Shown: positions 34,024 to 47,300, counted from the stretch's first letter. The stretch: DNA of 64,000 nt from Lingula anatina (GCF_001039355.2 NW_019774624.1:1003724-1067723); one strand, 5' to 3'. Translations and numbers: made by a program. The notes: generated by a model from the letters alone, not told the origin.

Positions 34024-34600
34024 CTATTCCACCCTTCGCTGTAGATTTTTCTCAGTTTCAGAGATAGACGTTACAATCTCTGGCTTATCTTTCTCAACCA
34101 GTATAGTTGCAATCATTGAGCCTAGTCTCGCATGATTCTCTGCTTCTTCTAAAGAGAAAGGGTTCTGTGTAATGACAAAACGTTTAATTTTGTTCCCTAA
34201 CCCTCTCACGAAATACAGGAGTCTGTCATCAGCGCTTTTATTAAGCAGAGAAAGAGGGTGTCACATATCCACAATATAAACCTCAATAGATTCATTCTCT
34301 TTGTTTTCTTTCCCAGAGTTTGTGTTCTCTAGTCCATTTTGAAATTTGCCTGTCGAAATTGTTTTGAAATTCAGTTCTAAGGATATCATAACTCGTTTTT
34401 CTTTTGTCAGGCAATTTGGATAAACATATTTCAGCAGGACCTTTCATGTATAGCATAAAAGCGTTCAATTCCTTATCTGGGGAATACTTATTTAAATTGC
34501 AGTAATTTTTTAGCTTCGTGAGCCATAATCGTGCATTTTCCGTGGAAAAGCCAAAGAATGTATCGATGTTTGGGCCAGCAGAAACTGAAGTTGGTTTATT
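34024..34600 (-). pseudogene. Ty3/Gypsy-type gag remnant
   Basis: Minus-strand reading gives FFGFSTENARLWLTKLKNYC and LNAFMLYMKGPAEICLSKLP, followed in shifted frames by an RFVITQNPFSLEEAENHARL block. This order is that of retrotransposon gag proteins. Stops and frame changes show decay. The pol portion between 33600 and 34020 is too short and broken to read. Confidence 0.65.
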
Positions 34601-35270
34601 GTTTAATTCTGTTAGTTGTCTCTGAACTGCATGTAATATCTAATTTCATGTGGATATCTTCTAACTGGTCTCGAATATCTTAAAAATCGAAAGGTTCTTC
34701 CTTACCTTTCATTTCTTTGTTTGTCCCATTGTCATCTTTTCGGATAGAATGTGTTTGCATCTGGGTGTCTGTCTGGTGACTGGTCTTTCTCTATCTGACA
34801 TTCATGTCAAAAGTCTCTTTCTCTTTTTGCATCCTCCACCATATGTGATGAAGGTATTGACTTTGTCTTACTTGTTACATGAGGTAAGAACTAAATGACT
34901 TTCATGTTCCTTCACATCCTTTATTATCACTTTCTAACTATGCTATCTACAATTTATTTCTCTCCATTCAACCTCTTACATCGTTCTCTCTCGTTTACAT
35001 TAAATTCTGTGCTTAAGTACAACGAGGTCATGTCAATCAAGTTACTCTACAAAACACTCCCTTCTCTTTATTCATTTGTGGCTGTCAATTACTAACATTA
35101 CAATAAATATATCTCTGTGGGGATTCTCAATAAGCTGCAGACAAAGTAATCTGCTTAATACACCGATCCAGCAGAGTGATTGACACCATTGTTTTAGCCA
35201 ATGAACAGTATAATTAATGTCACGTGATAAATTTGTGTAAACAGTCGCCATCTTGCCGGACAAACACTCA
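34601..35270. other. Spacer within transposon cluster
   Basis: T/C-rich sequence upstream of the gag remnant. No LTR pair or other element could be recognised here. Confidence 0.4.
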
Positions 35271-35850
35271 TCAGTCCGGTGCATCAGATTTCTGGATTTT
35301 TTTCACAGTAAACACAACAAAATCACAGAAAGGTGCAGATGTCACAAGCAACTGCCCTTGTACTTGATAGTAATAGTCATGAGTATGTGAAAGATGGATA
35401 TTCCCATTATTTTCAACTAAACAAAAGTGAAGTAATGCTAAGCAATCAGAAATAGATTTATCTCTACCAGTATATGGACACTTTATCTCAATAATACCAG
35501 TAATACTTTTATCACAAAGTTTTCCATCAGGTGAAGCCCCTAAAAATGAAAAGGCAGGGTTTACTACCAGACCACAATCATGTATGTGTACAGATGCATA
35601 TTTTGAGGTGTATGCAACTTTGGCTAGAGGCTCATGGGTTTTGCCATAAGTAGTAGCAGTTGATGTAAAAAAAACACTCATCAAAAATTGATGAAACAAA
35701 TTTATCTGTAAAATCTTTTTTCCTCTTAAGGATTTTATTGAACTGAGAAGCAGTTATTCTATTTTTTCTAGCACTAAACCATGAATCACATGCTGCTTGT
35801 CTGGTGGTATTACTTTCAAGCTTGTAGCAATCATCAAGGGTCATTGGCAC
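35271..35850 (-). pseudogene. YqaJ-type (lambda exonuclease-like) recombinase nuclease, frameshifted
   Basis: The first part (35850 to about 35670) has WFSARKNRITASQFNKIL, the start of the YqaJ domain. The second part (to 35271) has FLGASPDGKL, GIIEIKCPY and a YYYQVQGQL..FCDFVVFT segment, with the PD..(E)xK-type catalytic residues in place. The two lie in different frames that meet at an eight-base A run (35667-35674), so a one-base indel is likely. YqaJ-domain genes are abundant in invertebrates and travel with DNA transposons such as Kolobok. No transposase is seen next to it. It could be a recently disabled gene or a sequencing error. Confidence 0.7.
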
Positions 35851-36402
35851 TACAGCATTACACTAACAAACAGAATTAAGAATTTCAAATTAGTTGCAAG
35901 AAAAATTCCTATAAGTTTATTTCGTTCAATAAATGAAATATGGTTTGTTTGTGCCATTTTTCACAAATTTCCAAAATGTTTTAGTAAAGAAATAATCCAC
36001 ATTTTGTGCATTGCGTGTTGGATTGCTGTATCTCTGTTAAATAAAAGTACTAAACATCACAGGTAGTTTATCTTGTTATATTTTTCTTACATGTCACACA
36101 TACTTAATGTAAAGTCCAAAATAATAAGGTACCTCAGTAGTTATTTGCTTGGTTCAATAATTGGTTGGTGTTGGTGGCGAGAGCGGGAGTCACCCTGTGT
36201 TGCTCGAGCAGTAACACCTTGACAACCGAGCGGTACGACAAATTGTTAAAATACTGAGATGGATACTTGAGCAAGGTTGGCAATTATTGAAGGTGGGGCC
36301 AATAAAGACGCCAAAGGGGAATGGGATGTTTAGCAGAGTGGAAGATGTAGTAGGTAGGTAATAAGGATGTTGAAGTGCAGGGAGGGTTGGTGGGTTAAAA
36401 TC

Positions 36403-37020
36403 TCAACTATCCTGTTGTTGTATTGCAGTAGGTTGAGAGATTGATAGAGGAATTTTTGGAGGTAAATAACTAAAAAAAATATTGAAAGCAACTTGCCACC
36501 GAGGAAAGGTAAGGGGGGGAGCTCTTTTTGGTGACAGGGGCCAAAATAATGGTGAGGCTGCCGTCCGCGTCTGTTTTCTTTTGTTGGACAAATTGCTCGT
36601 CTTCAATAGTGTCAAAAGGTGTGAGTGTGTTAGATATGTGGGGTAGTAGGTCTCTTAGTGACACGTACTCATTGTCCCATATCTTTTGACGCAGGTTCTT
36701 GGGTATGTGGTGGTCCAAAGGGGTGGAGTGTAATGGTTGCCTACCTTCATTGTACTGCCCTATGGACCCGAGTGACCATCCTGGAGTGGTTGTGCATACG
36801 ACCACTTGTTCCCCTGCGGGGCGGAATCTATCTGATGGGTGAAATTGTCCTGTATGAATGGGAGGGCCCGTGTACCCCCAATTTTGTGGTGTTGGTATGG
36901 GGCCTTGGCTGTTTGGTTGGGAAGCTGTGGCATTGCTCTGCAGGAAGGTGGATGTGCTCCCTGTGGCTGGCATCTCTGCTCTCTAAGCCCGAAGAGATCA
37001 GAGATGTGATCAAATTGCAA
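36403..37020 (-). pseudogene. Second DIRS/Ngaro-like gag remnant
   Basis: The frame 36973-36470 contains IPKNLRQKIWDNEYVSLRDL, typical of gag-like proteins of tyrosine-recombinase retrotransposons. It then shifts at a seven-base G run (36513-36519) into LTFPRWQVAFNIFFSYLP in the frame ending 36403. A Pro/Gln/Thr-rich stretch precedes it. Same strand as the remnant at 29154-30041. No reverse transcriptase or recombinase is seen. Confidence 0.5.
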
Positions 37021-37639
37021 TATCCTCTGGTACTGGTGTTCCAGTGCCCTCTACTTCCAACTCCTGACTTAAGTCTTTAAAAATCCCATCTGCTGCTGTG
37101 CAAGTAGTAAGTTGATTTTCCCCCCTAGTAGATGGCTGTGTGAATTCTGCCAGTAACTGTCCACCTGGCCCTCGTCATCGGGCACATGATCCATTTGAGA
37201 AACCTAACAACACTTCAGTTGGTTTTCTTCTTTTATTTTCTAAGAACACTTTAAAAAGTCACATGTATCTGTATCTGGAACCAGCTACTTTTCTATTACT
37301 ATACATTGTCTGCTGCACTCTATGCTGCTTACTCTACAATGTCTCTGGCTATCTTGCTGTATTCTAAGCTGCTGTACTTCTAACTTAAAGCTTGAAACTT
37401 AAACTCTAGACAAAAACTGACAGACACTGCATAGGGCAGCTCTGTTTCTACATTTTCCAGAGTGGACGACCATGATTGGTTGTCTGTTGATTCTTGTCTA
37501 TTATGAAACCCACAGCTAAGGTGAAGGCTAGCATTGTTCGCTTCTGTGATAGATTTAACCACCGACGGTAAATTATCCCCAAAGAGATACTCTGTAACTG
37601 GTGTCGCGGCCGACCACAGATGTCGATACCCCTGCACTA

Positions 37640-39126
37640 TGGCAAATTTTAGATTCTCCCTTCTCTTCTGGTTAAGGGAATTGTTGGTTTGTGACTAAAA
37701 TCTAAGGCTGTCGCCAACGAGTTGCACCAAATCCTTGGGTTCAACAGCCTCACGTTGAGTGTCCAGCTTGTGTAACAACTGAATGAGGGGAGTCATTCCT
37801 CTCAGTACACAATCTTGTACATTGGCCAAAATGAGGTAAAGGCTATGTAAAATCGTTACACTACCAGTGGCACCCCATATTCATGAAAGCTTATTCTTAG
37901 TATAGTACATGACGGTATATTTGATATTGCCAATTTGTCACAGATTGTGTTTCATTGTAAAACAACATATTCTTATCAATTTTTGCTGTAGTTCATGTAT
38001 TCCAAAATTCTGCAGTATAGTGTGAAGTGTATGGAAGAAATGATAAGACATTCCAGTTTTTTATAATAAATTATTAAGTCAACACACTATCAGAAGAGAC
38101 AAATTTGAAATTCACTATGTATAGGGTTTAATATTTTATTCATTTGTGTATTTGTATATTGTACATATGTGTTTTGTTGTTAAATTTTATATATTGCAAT
38201 AAAACTTTTATGTTAAAAGAAGCATTCTCAGTTTTACATCATAAATGATCTTAGATTCTTCAATTTATCCACAGGTCCTAGAATCAGTGAATCATTTTTT
38301 CTTTTTTTTTTTAATAATTGAACAAATGTGCTATAGAATAGAAGTTAATTCACATAAGAATGTTGATTACTGACATTTGAGTAGTCTGACCCACATTCAT
38401 TGGTCTAAAAGAAAATTTTAGAGGTAATCTGTTATAGCGCTATTGCTGGTGAAAATTAATTGCTATTGTTCTGCAATTCAGACGATTAGAGACCCTTAAA
38501 AACACCTTAGCTCTGGCTGCTGTTACATCCTGTATTTTCAATTTCACTTGATATTTGAATGCAAATTTGAGAACTTTGATAATTTCATTTCTTACTAACT
38601 TAAAGGTTGTTTTCCTTGCTGAAAATCAATGTACAAAAAAATCATCAGATTGTACCCATTTTGGAACATATGGCCTGTGTTTTAGTACAGCAGATTTTCA
38701 TGTTAAGTTTGAAACATTGACTTTGTGCAAACTGACCTGGTACTATTGTAATATGGTGATTTGAGTGCAGAAAGGTTAATGACCCTGTTAACTCAAAAAA
38801 AAATTGTTTACCTGCTGCTCAGCGAATTGTGCTTATAGTCTTTATTTTACTTATTGTTGGGAAAGATGTACCGTGTAATCTTTGAAAGCAGTTAATATTT
38901 TTAGATAACATTTTATGCAGAAAGGTAACAATATTTTAGGTCTACTTTGAAACTTTGTAAAGCAATAAACATAACTCTGCTTTCAGACAACACACTTTGA
39001 TGATGGATCAATGTACAAACCCTACACAACTATATGCCTGCCCTAATGAGATTAACAAATTTCATAACCACTAATCCATGATATGTAACAAGTTAAACAA
39101 GATGCCCTTATTTTAGCCGAATTGAA

Positions 39127-39166
<40 letters not shown>

Positions 39167-40455
39167 GGCATCTAATGGACAATTCTATTTACATGATCTT
39201 TGAGGAGTTAAGGGGAAAATTTCACATTTGAATGGTGTTGTTTAAGTTACTTTTATTTATTAATTGACAATTTGTTCTTTGAATGATAAACTTTCCATCT
39301 GGATGTCTTATAGGTTATTTCAGTAATTTCCTGTTTGAATTATTGATTTAAACACATTGCATGTCAGAGTGACTGGTATACACACTGACATTCTATAAAA
39401 TTAATGGTCTACAACAAACTGCTCAGCTGTTCATGTAAGACTACTATATATGTTTAATTTGAAATAGAAAAAAGTGCATGAGAATAACAGATGGCAATCA
39501 TTCTATATGGGCAAGCTAGCTAGCTGTGAATGCATTAAGACAAGCATATTATTCACAGTCACACTGCATACATTACACACCAGGCTGTTTTTTCATTACC
39601 CAGGGAATCATTACTGACTTTGACCTCTTAAAAGCAAACCTGCACTTATACTACCACTTGAAGATTGTTTGGGCATCAGAAAAAATTCTTTATTTTCATT
39701 TTGTACTATTTAATTTCAGCTAAAATAAAGTGCACTTGGACTGTCCAACTCAACATGCACGGTCATTGCAATTTATTGATTTCATTACATAATCACATAA
39801 TCTACATCGAAGGTGATAATCATATATTAAGCTCTACAGGAATGATGATCAGCAAAATGCACTAATAATCAGTGACTCAGCAATAAGTTATAAAATCAGA
39901 TTTCTGCAATCCTGTGGTTTCATAAGTAAAGACATTAATGGTTGCCAACCAGCCATCAAAATGTCACCGAAGCCCTAGAGAACAACAGTGATTCAGCAAT
40001 ATTACTTTTTTTTCCAAGTCACCTGACTTATGTTTGATGTTTCATTTCCTTCACTTTATGTCATGTTAAAGATTAGATCACAAGAAAAGGGAAATAAGGA
40101 TTAGACTCATTGTGACCAAATGTTATCTCACGAACCAGATTTCAGAATGTTATAATTTCAAATATCTTGGTTATGAAAGATGATTAATGGGCAGAAAGGA
40201 CAAAAACCTGGCAGCTAGGTATTTCATGAAATATTGCAGCAATTATGTAACTTGTCCATTTTCTAAAAATGCATAACTTGAGTTAATGTAAAAGCAGGCA
40301 TCAAAAACATTCAAGCAATAAGTCAGTGATGGTAAAATCAATTACAATTTATTGGTCAAAAACCTACAAGCAATAAGTCAGTGATCATAATATCAATTAC
40401 AATTTTATTGGTCCACCATCATTGCAGCATGAGGTTGTACCATGGCGTGTCATAA
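37640..40455. other. Intergenic and possible GPX 3' flank
   Basis: AT-rich, with a long poly-T tract at about 39129-39162. No coding exon, RNA gene or transposon recognised. Confidence 0.5.
40313..40412. repeat. Imperfect direct repeat of ~57 bp
   Basis: CAAGCAATAAGTCAGTGAT followed by CAATTACAATTT and TATTGGTC occurs twice in a row, with small differences. Confidence 0.85.
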
Positions 40456-40548
40456 CCCAGTGTGGTCAGTTTGTGACACCGTCCAGTGTCCCCTGACCTG
40501 TATGGCTTTGGGTGGACACCTTCATACACACAATACTTCCACACTGGG
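40456..40548 (-). promoter_or_regulatory. SECIS element of the glutathione peroxidase
   Basis: On the minus strand the base helix CCCAGTGTGG (40548-40539) pairs perfectly with CCACACTGGG (40465-40456). A second helix TTGTG/CACAA sits above a 5-by-5 internal loop. The core ATGA is at 40525-40522. Twelve bases later an AAA (40509-40507) sits in the apical region, and GGAC (40484-40481) supplies the NGAN half of the quartet after the upper stem GGTGTCC/GGACACT. Order and spacing match eukaryotic SECIS elements. It lies about 740 bases after the GPX stop, in the expected 3' UTR. Confidence 0.85.
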
Positions 40549-41284
40549 CACACACTAATATTGTACAACAGGATGCTGTCAACTGTGTACAGCCATTGAG
40601 GCACATGAATGAGAATTTAACCAGATGACACAAATATGTGGATAATACACACAATGATTCAATCACATAAACAATTTAGTGGCATTATCAAAAGCTCAGT
40701 GACATTGCAGTTGAAGAAATCCAGCTTCATATTTCAGCACATCACAAATCTCACAATGCCTCTTAAATAAATAGTTATATCTTTTGTATAAATTGATACA
40801 TTGTAAAAACTTAACTTCAAGCACTTAATTATCTTGGGAGCAGAATTGAGTAGAAACTGAGAACCATTGTAATACCGCCTGTAAAAATCTCTTATTTATA
40901 ATAGTGTAATGTAAACTATGGACTTAAAAACTAAAACAGTTCACTATAAAAATCCTAGATAATATCATTGCGTAGAAGTGTATCAAATACTGTAGCCTTG
41001 AGAAAATTCTTGGAAATAAACACCCGGTATATAAAAATCACTTTAAAGCAGTATGTGAGATAACAGGATGTAGCAGCTGTTCATTAACAAGAAACTCGAG
41101 GGCAAAAGTCTAAAACACAAAATGTGGATTTTTGAAATCATGCACATCACTTCATCTCGTGACTATATTTACCAATAAAACAAAGCTATGACACTTTTTT
41201 TCATTCATCAAATACAAATTTTAAGATATCATCAACTAAGATATAAGCATTCAATTTTTTTATCTGTCTTTACGCAAGTTCGAA

Positions 41285-42847
41285 TTACAAGTTGTGCAGT
41301 TTTATAAGCTCAGCAATGTCATAACCAATGTTACAGGTTTGGAACTTTCGACTGTAACGTTTGTATGGTTTTCCATCCGGACCAATCAAAAATTTTTCAA
41401 AATTCCATGCAATGTCTGATCGTGTGACAGGCTCCCAAATGATAAGTTTAGCGTTGCTTATAAATTCTGTTGGTTCGTCGGAAGGATATGTCAGTGATTC
41501 TCGAAGGAACTGAAAGATGGGATGGGCATCCTGTCCATTCACAAGAACTTTGTCAAAGATTGGAAAGTTTGGTTCAAATCCATTTCCAGGGCGTACATGC
41601 TTCAAGGAATTTAGGATTTCCTGGCCTGAGGCGTTCTCCTAAATATAAAAGGAATTATTCAGTGTCTATGATTTTTTTTTAATTTGAAATAAATGTTTCT
41701 GAAACTGAGCATTACGTATGCAATTAGATCTCTAAAAACATGTCATTCTAAAAGCCTTAAAATTCTATTTGCATGTGACTCATTTAGTGTATGCAGGTAA
41801 AAACAGTCATAAGCAAATAAAGTTTGCCCAATGAGGACAATTGGGATATTTTCTATCATTTTACATTATGAGTAAAGTACTAGAATATTATGATTTTGAA
41901 AACCACATCAGTCCTGTTAGGTGGAGATCCACAGTTTCCATTTATGATCAAGACAGTCAAGAATTACATTTATACATGTGATCATTGTCTTTTACATACA
42001 TCTGAATACATACATATATGAGCAACTCTAGGGTCATTTAGTAGCAAAATACATTCATTAAATTTGAGGGTAAACTGGACCAAATAATGCTCACTCTTTC
42101 AGAATACACATTCACATAGTGATATACATACACTTTAAGCTTTTGCAGATTTATATAAATTTACATAATAAATCTAAAAAAGCAAAAGGTACTTGTACTT
42201 GGCAAACATGTATGCTTAAGTGTTTGCCTCGAGCTGAACTTGTTGAAACCACTTTGCTTTATCTTGTGCAAACAAAGTTCTGTAAGGATTGGTCTATCGT
42301 GCATGCTTTCCTAATGGTTTTGCTCAGACTGATAAGGTATTTTTTGCAGGCTGAATATGCCTGCTTCTCTGACCTCCGGAACTATATATGGTATTAGATT
42401 TTAAAGAAAACAATATATTCAAATATCTCATTAATTCTAAACGTTTGTTCGTTTTTGGTATAAGCGTTTTATATTCAATGAGAGGGCAACGTCCTACTAT
42501 TGATTATTTAGCAGTGATCACGCCAGCTGTTCATGTTACAAAACTTGATAAGATTTTCTAAAGAATCTAGAAGTCGAGGTGAAATTGATTTAACATTTTA
42601 ACGGAAATAACTTTACCTGGTGACCAAACTGATTGCACGGGAATCCCAAGACAACGAGCTGACCTTTGAATTTGGAGTTCAACTCGTTCATCTGGGTAAA
42701 ATCCCGTACAGTCGTGCCTCACAAGGAGGCGACGTTTTCCACCAGAATCACTTTGCCCTTGTAGCGGCTCATGTTGATATCTTCACCAGACAACAGCTTT
42801 GCTGAGAAGTCGAAAAAGTTTCGAATTTTCACTGGACTTCTTGCCAT
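41285..42847 (-). CDS. GPX: Glutathione peroxidase, selenocysteine-containing, GPX1/2-like
   Basis: Reduces hydroperoxides with glutathione. Two coding exons, 42847-42617 and 41638-41285, phase 0, give 194 residues, close to GPX1/GPX2. The active site reads ENVASL-UGA-GTTVRDF with the in-frame TGA at 42721-42719. The frame continues without a break through the family motif [11 protein letters not shown], so TGA is selenocysteine. Gln of FPCNQFG and Trp-Asn of [10 protein letters not shown] complete the catalytic tetrad. The segment [20 protein letters not shown] corresponds to the tetramer-interface loop, present in GPX1/2/3 and absent in GPX4. No signal peptide is visible, suggesting a cytosolic form. 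The start is the ATG of MARSPVK; upstream in-frame sequence has no ATG. A SECIS element lies at 40456-40548. A program that treats TGA as stop would split this gene. Confidence 0.93.
42719..42721 (-). other. Selenocysteine UGA codon
   Basis: TGA in frame between conserved VENVASL and GTTVRDF, the invariant position of the catalytic Sec/Cys in the family. Confidence 0.95.
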
Positions 42848-43905
42848 GATTGTGTCCCTTTCTCCCTCGCGAAGTTTTCGCTGACGGCTTTCGGCAGACT
42901 GAGAGAGATACCGATTGACTCTTCCTCTTATACAAATTTTCACTTTCGTTAACAACACAACAACGGCGAGATGGCAGCACTTGCTGATGTACCTGTAGTT
43001 ACGACAAGACGCGCCAAATTCGAGCTTTCACCTGTGCTGCCGTCTTTCTCGCCCCGTTGCTTTGGGTCAAGAAATGTCTAGGGGTGGTGGGATCGATTAG
43101 AAAGAAGCAGTAGCAAGCTAAAGAAAAGAAGTTATTCATGTGATTTTTGGGAAAGCTTTCATTTAAAACTTTCATTAGAAACAACTTATAATCTTGTGGT
43201 AATTATATGCTCAATTTTTTTTCATTACAAATTTGTCGCGTAAGAAAGTTGCCCAACACAATAATTTATCATTATCAACCATTGCTTTCGACTTTAAAGT
43301 GTAATGTCAACTATTTTTAAAAAATAAATACCATTTTTGAGTGCAATTTTATTAATGATTTCTATGCACTTGGAAGCAGCTGAAATTAATAAAAACAATA
43401 ATAATACCATTCTTGAATACAATTTTATTTCATGTGATTTCTTATTTGAAAGCTGAAGTAATTGATAATAATACAATAATTATACTGTTCTAACACTTTA
43501 TTATTAATTCTCTGGGTTTTACAATCCTGGTAATAGTTCAGTATATCTTAACTTAGCCAGTACAGTCATTATTTTTCTTGTTATTAATGCATCAAATAAG
43601 ACACTAACACAATCAATGAGCAGACCTTCTAATGTTGGTTATCACAGAAAAATGTGATTCAAAATATTATCATACTATGGTAAAAAGCATAGACAAATGT
43701 TATGCCCAATAAGGACACTAAGAAGTAAACAATTTGGTTCAAATGTCTTTCAAGTACATGAAAATAATATCACTGGTACCTGATTTCATTTAGATCACAG
43801 TGGGTGAGTATTTAATCCTTTGAATGATGCAATAGTTCCAGTTCCAAACTTTAAATCCATTTGAATGCTTCATCATCAATGAAAACTTCAACACTAATAT
43901 CTCAA
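42848..43905. other. GPX promoter side and 3' flank of phospholipase gene
   Basis: Upstream of GPX (its promoter and 5' UTR) and downstream of the phospholipase B1-like stop. The two genes are in tandem on the minus strand. No core promoter motif is clear. Confidence 0.45.
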
Positions 43906-44293
43906 TCAAGCAGCTGGATTGGGTTGAAGAAGGGCCCGCCTCTCACCACCAGTTCTAAGCTGATACTTGCGATAAAGAACACCTGCCACCAACAGAGCAC
44001 CGAGCAGTATGCCGGCTCCTACGGCGCCGATGATGATCCCAGTTCCATGAACTCCCTGAAAAGTATTAGTATCTGCAGCCGTCAACTGATCGTAACTCTT
44101 TCCAGCTCCGTTGCCAGCCATGCTCCCCACCATGGCATTGCTCTGAACACTCTGCAGGAAAGATGGGTTGCTGTTCTTCTTAGTGTAGAAGTATGGGTGA
44201 GCATTTGTAGGGCACTCCAGTGCTTCCCCAACCCTCCATTCTGTACGTTTCCCACCTACTGGCTCCACCTGATATATGAAAATGAAAAAGAGG

Positions 44294-44356
<63 letters not shown>

Positions 44357-47300
44357 TTTAGATATCTAAAAACTCAGTTTGATAAATATGAAACTGTAAT
44401 ATGATGTATTGTACAAAAAAGTCATTAAAGATCTTAATTTTTTACTGAATTTCTTTTCAAAATAAGATGGCATTTATCTCTTTCCACATTTTTCTCAAAT
44501 TGACCCCAATTCGGGATTATCAGAAATAAATCTGACCATGTTGTTCCACAGGGCTTCTGCCATGGCTGCCTGACCCTTGCCACTGAGATGAAAGCAGTCG
44601 GCTGCTACAAAGCTGGAGTCAGTAGAACCCTGTAAGTTTAAATGAAACTTAATTCAGACTATAATTGACAGGTGTAACTTTTACTTGCATTAACATACAG
44701 ATGATCAATTTAGCTAATATGTATACCTTGAATGTTAACATACAACTTTTTTCAAACTTTGACTCCTGTTGTCACAGTTTGCACTAAATGGCTGTGTATA
44801 TATCTGGTTAATTCAACTGAAGTTCAGGCCTGCAGGCCAAGAGTACATCTGTTACAATAATAATAATGATCTGGCCAACTGTCTATATCCAACATGTAAA
44901 AAATGTTTCCATTTGAAGTATACAATAAAACATGGTAGTCTATGTGACTGACCTGTCATTTTCAAGGAAATTATTTAATTAAAATGGTATAAAACATTCA
45001 ATCTAGAACAGGCTGAGCAATGATTCAAGAGTAGGAGAAAATTGCTTTTATTTTGGGAAAATAAGAATTGGCTGGAATATTCTTATAGGATACTTTTTAG
45101 CATGATTTATTAAAATTTATATTGAAATTTTTTTTTTCTTGGAAAGATCTATTAAAATACCACATCAACATATCCAACTTACATCTGCATGTGTAGGGAA
45201 CATTGTATTTCTGAAGAAAGGTTGGACCACCACTGTGAAGTCATCTCTGGTATCATATCTACCACTGTCGGCTAATGCATTCAGGTTTTCACCATATTTT
45301 TTATTTGCCCTTTTCAATGCCTCAAGTGCAGCTTCACTTTTTGGAAAAGCTGCACAATCACATGTAATGCTATGAAAGAAAATAATAAAGATTATTTTAC
45401 TTTTTTCTCTTTATAGAAAATATAGTTTGTACATACAAAGATGTTAAAAGTATTAAAATGAAATAAGATTTAATCTATTAAAATATTAGACATTTAAAGT
45501 GAACATCTTTAATAAACACTTATAATAATATAAGACAGTTATAATGTACATATTAGTACTTAGTATTTGGATACAGAAAAATTTTATTTCTATAACTCCA
45601 GTGCTATTATAATTTATATTCTCATAAATTCAGTCACTAATGTGTCAAAATAAGTATGATTCCTTATCTTCAAATACCCATGTGTTTTTGCAGTGTATGT
45701 GGTTTTTTATCATCTCTTATCTTTTTTTAACAAACCCTATCCTTGTTTCAAGGAAACCAAAGATTTCTTTCAAGTATAATGTTTTTTTTTTCAACAAAAA
45801 GACTATTTTGTCATTTTCTGGCATTATTATACCTGTGTGAAGAGAGAGTTGCACTTTAATACATGTAGTACATACATAATAATATCATGCTACACAAAAT
45901 TATGTTAATTACCTATGGACTATATTACACAGCAGGTTTAGGTTCAGTTGCTCAATAAGTTCAACTTGGAAAACTTCCACAAGATTGACAAAGGCTCTGG
46001 GAACTTCCTGATGTAGAATGTCCAGGGCATTCCGTATGTCTGTAATGTACTGTTCTGGACTTTGGGCTCCATCCTGAAAGATACCATAACAACCTATACC
46101 AAAATGTCAGTTCACACAATGACTGCATGCCCTGCACCAAAATTGGCCTAACTTCTGTAATCACACATATTGATGCAGTTGAGAAACCTTGTTAATTTTA
46201 ATCATTAAAATAAAGTTTTGTTTTACCAATTACTGATGAATAATTTCATATAAAGTAAACCATGGAGGACTAATGACCAAAATATTTAAGATATCTGAAA
46301 ATCTGCTGAATGTGGACAAGTTGTCCTCCTGGCTGACTCCAGTGCCAGTGCTGCTATTAAGTAATAATACATCTTCTAGATTTATACTGTCCATAGGCCT
46401 TGTGACCGATTTGGACCCAGGTTATTAGAAAAAACTTCAGATGAATTAATACTAGTAAGTAGACCTAGATATATACACTTGTAAAAGGAGCTTTCTACAT
46501 CCCAGTTAATAAATTAAAGAACCATAATTTAGTAGTATTTACGTCTAAACAAAGGTTAGAATGACTTTTCACATTTATGAATTTAGTATGATGAATAATA
46601 GTGTTTAAGGTAATAGTGGCTCTGGCATATATTAATTTTTTTTTTTTTTGGGGGGGTGGGGGGTGGGGGGAGGCCTCCTTTAAAATGGAGACTTCTGCTT
46701 ACATTTTAAGGATGTGTGTGCACAAGCAGAAGTGTCTATATGTGCAGGGGCCACTATGAAATACAGCATGAATAAGTAATGTATTCCTCCATGGTCTTTT
46801 CATCATTATTGTGCATCATGTGCACGGTATATAATCTTTCAATTTTCTTTGTAAAAAGTTAAGTGAAAAAACAAATTTAAAAAGTACCTTTAATGATCAC
46901 TTCCTTAAACACCATGGCATATGCATGTACCTGTATCATTCTGAAGGAAATACCACTATTTATAAAGTGTTACTCACTGGGTCTTCACAGTAACTACACA
47001 GGTTGTTGCCTCCAATGAACAAAGTAATAACTTTCCAGTCAGTGGCGTAACTACTTCCCAGCATGCTCTTCATTCTAGACACCAACTTCCTCGCTTGATC
47101 TGGCATATGACTGGATAGAGAAGACTTTGTTTTCATTTTATTTTTAAATGCTAAGAAAAATGTTGACACAAATTAATATCTAGTCATGCTTTTTAAACAA
47201 AGATTATTAATTTTGTGAATTTTTTTTAGAAATTGATCAATATTTTGGAATATATATACCTAAACAGCAAAAGAATTCACATTATGGAAATTAAATTGTT

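Noticed and set aside
36658-37080. 140-codon plus-strand frame, Trp/Cys/Gly-rich
   Set aside because: Antisense of the DIRS/Ngaro-like gag remnant; no independent support.
42848-42958. N-terminal extension of GPX upstream of MARSPVK
   Set aside because: The frame is open to 42958 but contains no ATG there, only a TTG, so an extension is unlikely without an upstream exon.
43861-44361. 166-codon plus-strand frame
   Set aside because: Antisense of the last phospholipase exon, extended by the TA microsatellite (poly Ile-Tyr).
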